NCBI GenBank assembly: GCA_051654865.1
Contig: JBOFYV010000102.1
Span: 1 to 58,167, forward strand
DNA length: 58,167 nt
Direction of reading: 5' to 3'
From: JBOFOR01 sp051654865
GTDB taxonomy: Bacteria > Bacillota > Clostridia > Peptostreptococcales > Peptostreptococcaceae
Position numbers and translations under genes: made by a program. The notes beneath the pieces are model-generated. The model had not been told where the DNA came from. It did not search any database and saw only the letters and a list, made by a program, of their open reading frames with translations. Positions 53,329 through 58,167 of the stretch are shown in pieces. Each line of letters begins with the position of its first letter. Positions within the stretch are counted from its first letter, which is position 1.

Positions 53329-54588
53329 ATGGGTAGCCAAAAAGTTGATAACTATGCATTAGAACAAGTACCTGAAAATGTAAAGCGTGGATGGGTATCT
53401 ATGTTTTGTGTATTAGTAGCAATCGGAGTTGATTTATCGTCAGTAATATTAGGAGCAGAGTTGGCAAATAGTATGCCAATTGATACGGCAATACTTTCAG
53501 TAGTAGTAGGTTCATTTTTTTCTGCCATATTATATACATTATGTTCTTTGGTAGGTTCCTCTACAAATTTATCTACATCGATGATAACTAAATATGTATT
53601 TGGAGATATTGGAGCAAAGGTATTTTCTCTAGCTATAGGAATATCCTTACTTGGTTGGTTTGGAGTACAAGTAGGTTTCTTCTCAGAAAATGCACGTATA
53701 TTATTTAATAATTTCAATATGAATGTTGATATTAAAATACTTAGCTTAGTTGGCGGATTACTTATGATGAGTACAGTGATTTATGGTTATAAATCTATGG
53801 AAAAACTAAGTGTCTACTCAGTACCGTTATTATTAGGACTTATGTTTTTAACTATATTTTTGGGATTTAGAAAAAATGGCGTTCCAGTTATAGATTCTGA
53901 TATAGAACAAACAATGTCGTTTGCACAAGGTGTATCTTTAGCAGTTAGCATAATTATAGTAGGAGCCATAATATCTCCAGACATTAGCCGTTGGGCAAAG
54001 AGCAGAAAAGACTGTGCTTTAGCTAGTTTCTTTGGTATTTTATTTGGAAATAGCTTTATGATTATAGTTTCAATAATTCTTGTAAAGTGTATGGGCACAT
54101 CTGAAATAATGAATATATTCTTAACTTTAGGTCTAGCTATACCAGGTATGGTAGTTTTAACTTTGGCTCAATGGACTACGAATTCAAGTAATATTTACTC
54201 TTCATCTTTAAGTATTGCATTAGTACTCAAAAATATGAAACACAAAACATTAACAATAGCTCTAGGTCTAATAGGTACAGCGTTAGCAGTACTTGGGATT
54301 TATGAAGGTTTTATCGGCTTTTTAAATTTACTAAGCATAGTGGTAGCTCCAGTTGGTGGGGTATATGTTGCGGAGTACTATATAGTTAAAAAAGCATTTG
54401 AAAATATCGAGGATTATAGTGAGACTAAACCAGTAGTAGCACGATCTATAATAGCATGGATAGTAGGAATAATTGTTACTGCACTATCTACTTATGGATT
54501 TATAACTCTTACTACAATAGCTCCATTAGATGGATTTATAGTTGGTTTATTAAGTCAGGTAGTTATAGGTAAAATTTTATATAAATAA
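53329..54588 (+). CDS. NCS1-family permease (cytosine/purine/hydantoin transporter type)
   Basis: This 419-residue protein has about twelve membrane segments. Features near the cytosine permease group are NYALEQVPENVKRGWVSMFCVLVAIGVDLSS, GWFGVQVGFFSENA, ISPDISRWAKSRKD and LAQWTTNSSNIYSSSLS. NCS1 proteins use a cation gradient to import nucleobases, allantoin or hydantoins. The two genes that follow point to a hydantoin-like substrate (inference). The ribosome binding site is GGGAGGTGG. Confidence 0.93.
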   Translation: MGSQKVDNYALEQVPENVKRGWVSMFCVLVAIGVDLSSVILGAELANSMPIDTAILSVVVGSFFSAILYTLCSLVGSSTNLSTSMITKYVFGDIGAKVFSLAIGISLLGWFGVQVGFFSENARILFNNFNMNVDIKILSLVGGLLMMSTVIYGYKSMEKLSVYSVPLLLGLMFLTIFLGFRKNGVPVIDSDIEQTMSFAQGVSLAVSIIIVGAIISPDISRWAKSRKDCALASFFGILFGNSFMIIVSIILVKCMGTSEIMNIFLTLGLAIPGMVVLTLAQWTTNSSNIYSSSLSIALVLKNMKHKTLTIALGLIGTALAVLGIYEGFIGFLNLLSIVVAPVGGVYVAEYYIVKKAFENIEDYSETKPVVARSIIAWIVGIIVTALSTYGFITLTTIAPLDGFIVGLLSQVVIGKILYK

Positions 54589-54599
54589 GGAGTACCAAA

Positions 54600-55685
54600 A
54601 TGAGATTATTAACAGAGGAAAGCATAGATAAAATAGCAATAGGTGCAGGTGTTTTAGGAACAGGAGGAGGAGGAGATCCATACATAGGGAAGCTGCTGGC
54701 TAAGCAGGCTATTAAAAAGTATGGTCCAGTTGAATTAATATCAATTGATGAACTAGATGATGATGCCTTAGTTGTACCGGTTTCTGGTATGGGTGCACCC
54801 ACTATAACAATTGAAAAACTACTATCAGAAATTGAATTAGTAGCACCATTAGAAAAAATGGAAGAACTTTTAAACAGAAAGGTTGATGTAATTATTCCTA
54901 TAGAAATAGGAGGAATAAACTCATTAATGCCAATAGCAGTAGCAGCACAAAAAAGACTACCAATATTAGATGCAGATGCTATGGGTAGAGCTTTTCCAGA
55001 AGCACAAATGGTTACATTTTATTTAGCAGGATATGAAAGTTCTCCAGTTACTATGGCTGATGAAAAAGGAAATACAGTAGTACTGTATCCTAAGGATGGT
55101 ATTCAGGCTGAGAAATTAGCAAGGGCTTTAACAGTTGAAATGGGTGGTAGTTCATCAGTTTGTGATTATGCATTAAGTGGTAAACAGGTAAAACAAGCGG
55201 TAGTAGAAGATACATTAACAATAGCGGAAAATATAGGTGAAACACTAATAGAAAATAGACACAACGCTCAAGAAGGAATAAACAAAATGCTAGATGATTT
55301 AAATGGCCATAAATTATTTGAAGGAAAGATTATAGATATAAAAAGAGAGTTAAAGGGTGGATTTACTAGAGGTTATGCATTTTTTAAGGGAATAAATAAT
55401 TACGAAGGAGACTATTCAATATTATTCCAAAATGAGCATCTAATAGCTAAAAAAGATGAAGAGATACTATGTACAACACCAGATTTGATAGCTGTGCTAG
55501 ATTTAGAAACAGGTATGCCAATTACTACGGAGAGAATGAAGTATGGCTCAAGAGTGATTGTAGTAGCATTTCCTTGTAATCATCAATGGAGAACGGAGTT
55601 TGGAATTGAAGTAGTAGGTCCAAAGTATTTTGGATACGATGTTGAGTATAAGCCAGTAGAAGAAATACATGTTAAACAATATTAG
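54600..55685 (+). CDS. DUF917 family protein (S-methyl thiohydantoin desulfurase-like domain)
   Basis: This 361-residue protein shows DUF917 throughout: IDKIAIGAGVLGTGGGGDPYIGKLLAKQA, VVPVSGMGAPTITIEKL, PIEIGGINSLMPIAVAAQKRLPILDADAMGRAFPE, and the end VVVAFPCNHQWRTEFGIEVVGPKYFGYD. DUF917 proteins usually sit beside hydantoinase/oxoprolinase genes and are often annotated as thiohydantoin desulfurases. The exact reaction here is not established. It starts 11 nt after the permease gene, behind AAGGAGT. Confidence 0.92.
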   Translation: MRLLTEESIDKIAIGAGVLGTGGGGDPYIGKLLAKQAIKKYGPVELISIDELDDDALVVPVSGMGAPTITIEKLLSEIELVAPLEKMEELLNRKVDVIIPIEIGGINSLMPIAVAAQKRLPILDADAMGRAFPEAQMVTFYLAGYESSPVTMADEKGNTVVLYPKDGIQAEKLARALTVEMGGSSSVCDYALSGKQVKQAVVEDTLTIAENIGETLIENRHNAQEGINKMLDDLNGHKLFEGKIIDIKRELKGGFTRGYAFFKGINNYEGDYSILFQNEHLIAKKDEEILCTTPDLIAVLDLETGMPITTERMKYGSRVIVVAFPCNHQWRTEFGIEVVGPKYFGYDVEYKPVEEIHVKQY

Positions 55686-55697
55686 GGGGATTAAAAA

Positions 55698-57245
55698 ATG
55701 TATCGTATAGGAATTGACGTTGGAGGTACAAATACAGATGCTTGTATATTAGATGAAAATTTAAATGTAATACATTCTGTAAAGATGCCAACAACAAATG
55801 ATGTAGAAAGTGGCATATATAATGCATTAAAGAAAATTTTAGAAGAAAGTAAAATAGAACCTTCATTAATAAAACATACTATGCTAGGAACAACACATTG
55901 CACTAATGCAATAGTTGAAAGAAAAAGGCTAAATAATGTAGCAATGATAAGAATAGGAAAGCCTGCTACAGTAGCCATACATCCATTTATAGATTGGCCA
56001 GAAGATCTAAGAGAACAAATTGAATTAGACTCTATAGTAGTAAATGGCGGGTATGAATTTGACGGAAGAAACATTGAGCAAATATGCAAAGATGAAGTAG
56101 TAAAGTTTTGTGAAAAAGTAAAAGGAAAGGCACAGAGTGTGGCAATAAGTGGAGTTTTTTCTCCAGTAAATAATTCTCAAGAAAAACAAGTATCTAAATG
56201 GGTAAGAGAGGTATTAGGAGATGATATACCTATATCTTTATCTAATGAAATAGGTAATGTTGGAATATTAGAAAGAGAAAATGCTGCAATATTAAACTCT
56301 GCATTATCACAAGTTGGTAAAGCAGTATGTTTAGGATTTGAAAAGGCACTGAAAAATCTTAATATAGATGCTAAAATTTACTTTAGTCAAAATGATGGAA
56401 CATTAATGAATTTAGAATATACACTTAAGTATCCTATCTTTACAATAGGGTGTGGTGTTACAAACTCAATAAGAGGAGCATCATTTTTATCAAAAGTAGA
56501 TAATGCAGTTGTCCTAGATGTAGGAGGGACAACAAGCGATATAGGTATTTTACAAAATGGATTCCCTAGAGAATCAGCGATATCTGTAAAAATAGGTGGT
56601 GTACATACAAACTTTAGAATGCCAGATATTATTTCAATAGGCCTTGCAGGAGGAACTATTGTAGAAGGAAATAAAGAAAAGTTAAAAATAGGACCACAAA
56701 GTGTAGGATATAAAATAACTGAAGAAGCTTTGATATTTGGAGGTAGTACACTGACTTTATCTGATGTAGCCACTAAACTAGGTAGAGCTTTTGAGGATAG
56801 AGCTAAAAATGTAGAGAATGTAGATTTTGAACTTTGTGAAAAAATTCAAAAGAAAATAAAAGGTACTCTTGAAGATGCAATTGATCAAATGAAAACTAGC
56901 ATAGATGATGTTGACCTAGTATTAACAGGAGGTGGGAGTATTATTGTACCTAAAGATTTAGATGGTATAAAAAATATAATTATTCCACCGCATTATAATG
57001 CTGCTAATGCAATAGGTGCAGCACTAGGTCAAGTAAGTGGAGATATAGAAAGAGTATATAGTCTAGATAAGTTGTCAAGAGAAGAAGCTATAAATGAGGT
57101 AAGAGAAGAAGCTATAAATAAGGCTGTTAGATCAGGAGCGAGAGAGGATAGTATATCAGTGTTATTTGTGGAAGATGTACCACTAGCCTATCTTCCTGGA
57201 AATGCTATTAGAGTTAAGGTTAAAGTTGTAGGAGATTTAATGTAG
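55698..57245 (+). CDS. Hydantoinase/oxoprolinase A-type protein (HyuA family)
   Basis: This 515-residue protein has the actin-like ATPase pattern of HyuA: phosphate-1 loop GIDVGGTNTDACIL (residues 4-17), LGTTHCTNAIVERK, GCGVTNSIRGASFL, VVLDVGGTTSDIGIL and VLTGGGSIIVPKDL. HyuA works with HyuB in ATP-dependent opening of hydantoins or oxoproline. No hyuB gene is in view, and the protein is shorter than full oxoprolinases. DUF917 proteins occur with such lone HyuA proteins. The ribosome binding site is AGGGGG. Confidence 0.92.
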   Translation: MYRIGIDVGGTNTDACILDENLNVIHSVKMPTTNDVESGIYNALKKILEESKIEPSLIKHTMLGTTHCTNAIVERKRLNNVAMIRIGKPATVAIHPFIDWPEDLREQIELDSIVVNGGYEFDGRNIEQICKDEVVKFCEKVKGKAQSVAISGVFSPVNNSQEKQVSKWVREVLGDDIPISLSNEIGNVGILERENAAILNSALSQVGKAVCLGFEKALKNLNIDAKIYFSQNDGTLMNLEYTLKYPIFTIGCGVTNSIRGASFLSKVDNAVVLDVGGTTSDIGILQNGFPRESAISVKIGGVHTNFRMPDIISIGLAGGTIVEGNKEKLKIGPQSVGYKITEEALIFGGSTLTLSDVATKLGRAFEDRAKNVENVDFELCEKIQKKIKGTLEDAIDQMKTSIDDVDLVLTGGGSIIVPKDLDGIKNIIIPPHYNAANAIGAALGQVSGDIERVYSLDKLSREEAINEVREEAINKAVRSGAREDSISVLFVEDVPLAYLPGNAIRVKVKVVGDLM

Positions 57246-57278
57246 TTAGTAGTAAAAATTATTGAATAATAAAAAAAT

Positions 57279-57322
57279 ATTCCCCTTTTAGATGATAAAA
57301 ATAGTGTGTCTAAAAGGGGAAT
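57279..57322. terminator. 14-bp-stem hairpin after the HyuA gene
   Basis: attccccttttaga pairs exactly with tctaaaaggggaat across a 16-nt loop. On the minus strand the right end is followed by ATTTTTTT, which makes a good terminator in that direction. On the plus strand the T run is short, so its use after HyuA is less certain. The right arm overlaps the first GTGTGTCTA repeat. Confidence 0.55.
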
Positions 57323-57369
57323 TTAGTGTGTCTATGGATTCCAAAAAGCGTGTCTATAGACACGGCAAA
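57304..57369 (+). repeat. Three direct repeats with exact 22-bp phasing
   Basis: gtgtgtcta starts at 57304 and 57326, and gcgtgtcta starts at 57348. The start-to-start distance is 22 bp each time. The third copy is part of a perfect 16-bp palindrome (cgtgtctatagacacg, 57349-57364). Confidence 0.75.
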
Positions 57370-57617
57370 TAAATGACAAATAACTATATAAAAAAGTTTA
57401 TATATAAAATAAATATTTCAAGTGTATCCTTGTGTCCTTGAATTTCCCTATAATTATAAAATTATAATAATATATATATAATATTAATTTATACTTATAT
57501 ACGCGCGTAAGAGTGACACACCATACATAAATCTATAATATATCAAAATTTATTTAAAATATTTAAATAGACAAAGTTTTATTATAAAACTAAAATATAT
57601 TAGTTTCAGTTAAGCAA

Positions 57618-57824
57618 ATGACTAAAACAAATTATTATGACATTCAACAAGATTATGTATGTTCTTGTTCTTTAAGAATAGATAGAGAAAAACTAAATAA
57701 ATTAAATTTAGACTTGATAGACCCGTCAGATAGTATGAATAATTTTGAGTGTAATATGAATTTTAAGAAAACTGTTGGATTAAGTAAAGTTGATAGAATA
57801 ATAGGATGTTGTATTGAAAATTAA
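57618..57824 (+). CDS. Small Cys-containing protein of unknown function
   Basis: The 68-residue reading frame has five cysteines (VCSCS, FECN, IGCC) and no membrane segment. I do not recognise it. No ribosome binding site is seen before the ATG (ttaagcaaATG), which lowers confidence. A terminator hairpin 24 nt after the stop supports a real transcript ending here. Confidence 0.4.
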   Translation: MTKTNYYDIQQDYVCSCSLRIDREKLNKLNLDLIDPSDSMNNFECNMNFKKTVGLSKVDRIIGCCIEN

Positions 57825-57847
57825 TTGGATATAATCATATAATATAG

Positions 57848-57887
57848 AACACCATGTGTGAAGAATTAAGACACATGGTGTTATTTT
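57848..57887 (+). terminator. Intrinsic terminator between two small genes
   Basis: A 12-bp perfect stem (aacaccatgtgt / acacatggtgtt) with an 11-nt loop is followed by ATTTT. It may also serve the minus-strand gene at 57930-58067. Confidence 0.85.
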
Positions 57888-57929
57888 AATACTTTGGTTT
57901 ACAAATGAAAACTTGATAAAATATATTAA

Positions 57930-58067
57930 TTATTGTTTATCTTCCCAGGCTATTAATATTAAGTTTTTGCCAGTCTCTTCCTTTATTATAAGCTCAGCTT
58001 TTTTTAGCGCATCTTGTTCCTTTTTACTTATATCTGCTATTTCGTATTTACATAATTTCTTATCCAT
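57930..58067 (-). CDS. 45-residue unknown protein
   Basis: The frame runs from ATG 58067 to TAA 57930 and encodes a short charged helix and strand (MDKKLCKYEIADISKKEQDA at the start, TGKNLILIAWEDKQ at the end). A strong ribosome binding site (TTGGAGG) lies 6 to 7 nt upstream. The size, the site and the lysine/glutamate-rich helix suggest a real small protein. Its function is unknown. Confidence 0.7.
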   Translation of the reverse strand: MDKKLCKYEIADISKKEQDALKKAELIIKEETGKNLILIAWEDKQ

Positions 58068-58167
58068 AAACTAACCTCCAATTATAGACTTATATATATT
58101 TTGTGGATATTGTATCTAAATATAATAAGAAACTATTGTCAAATATAATAATATAAAATGAATATAC

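Larger units (their letters stand above)
57246..57617. other. Noncoding AT-rich region with hairpin and phased repeats
   Basis: These 372 bp hold no convincing gene. They contain a 14-bp-stem hairpin (57279-57322), three 22-bp-phased GTGTCTA repeats, a tcaag..cttga inverted repeat near 57420-57442, an acgcgcgt palindrome at 57501-57508, and a reverse-strand copy of GTGTGTCA (57513-57521). Confidence 0.6.

Noticed and set aside
58098..58112. DnaA box near the window end
   Set aside because: TGTGGATAT is one base off the consensus and single; no origin features accompany it.

Overview
The window is low-GC, gram-positive DNA. Its content fits the Peptostreptococcaceae and nearby clostridia (Clostridioides, Paraclostridium, Romboutsia or Terrisporobacter type). 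The signs are strong AGGAGG-type ribosome binding sites, heavy A/T codon use, ECF sigma factors paired with DUF4179-type anti-sigma factors, a class D beta-lactamase-like lipoprotein, a TetM/EF-G-like GTPase, ThiXYZ under a TPP riboswitch, and intrinsic terminators after most transcription units. I see no phage, no insertion sequence and no CRISPR array. It reads as ordinary chromosome with some accessory-looking patches. The genus is inferred and was not tested.

Layout. Positions 1-7970 hold the tail of an RpiR-type regulator, a TetM-like GTPase, ECF sigma/anti-sigma pair 1, an unknown protein, a leaderless GH25 lysozyme with LysM, an ElaA-type acetyltransferase, a perfect 24-bp-stem hairpin element, and an OmpR-type two-component system. 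Positions 8114-22897 hold SelO, a beta-propeller sensor kinase followed by a class D beta-lactamase-like lipoprotein, a tandem degenerate HNH-like protein, a MacB/FtsX-type ABC pair, a sugar acetyltransferase, a GGDEF/EAL protein with a degenerate GGDEF, a DUF975 protein and a MenA/UbiA-like prenyltransferase.

Positions 23081-29602 are the most unusual part. A tight operon encodes a complete sugar-type ABC importer, and its last permease gene overlaps the start of a second UbiA-like prenyltransferase. A leaderless NMT1-type binding-protein fold and a cysteine hydrolase follow. The first UbiA-like gene is divergent from this operon, and a palindrome covers the -35 box of the operon promoter.

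Positions 29732-35053 hold initiator tRNA-Met, a ParA-type ATPase with a small basic partner, a TatD-type hydrolase, and the TPP-riboswitch-controlled thiamine (precursor) importer. Positions 35159-44708 hold a cold shock protein, a YwaF-like membrane protein, ECF pair 2 (whose anti-sigma factor carries AMIN-like and SPOR-like sequence at its C terminus), a GntR/DUF1648 pair, and a LuxR-type two-component system divergent from an ABC-2 exporter.

Positions 44769-58067 hold a ZIP metal transporter, a zinc-ribbon protein, a trehalose regulon (TreR, two operators around a strong promoter, PTS EIIBC, two GH13 enzymes), and a PucR / NCS1 permease / DUF917 / HyuA group. At the end is a noncoding stretch with three 22-bp-phased repeats, followed by two small genes.
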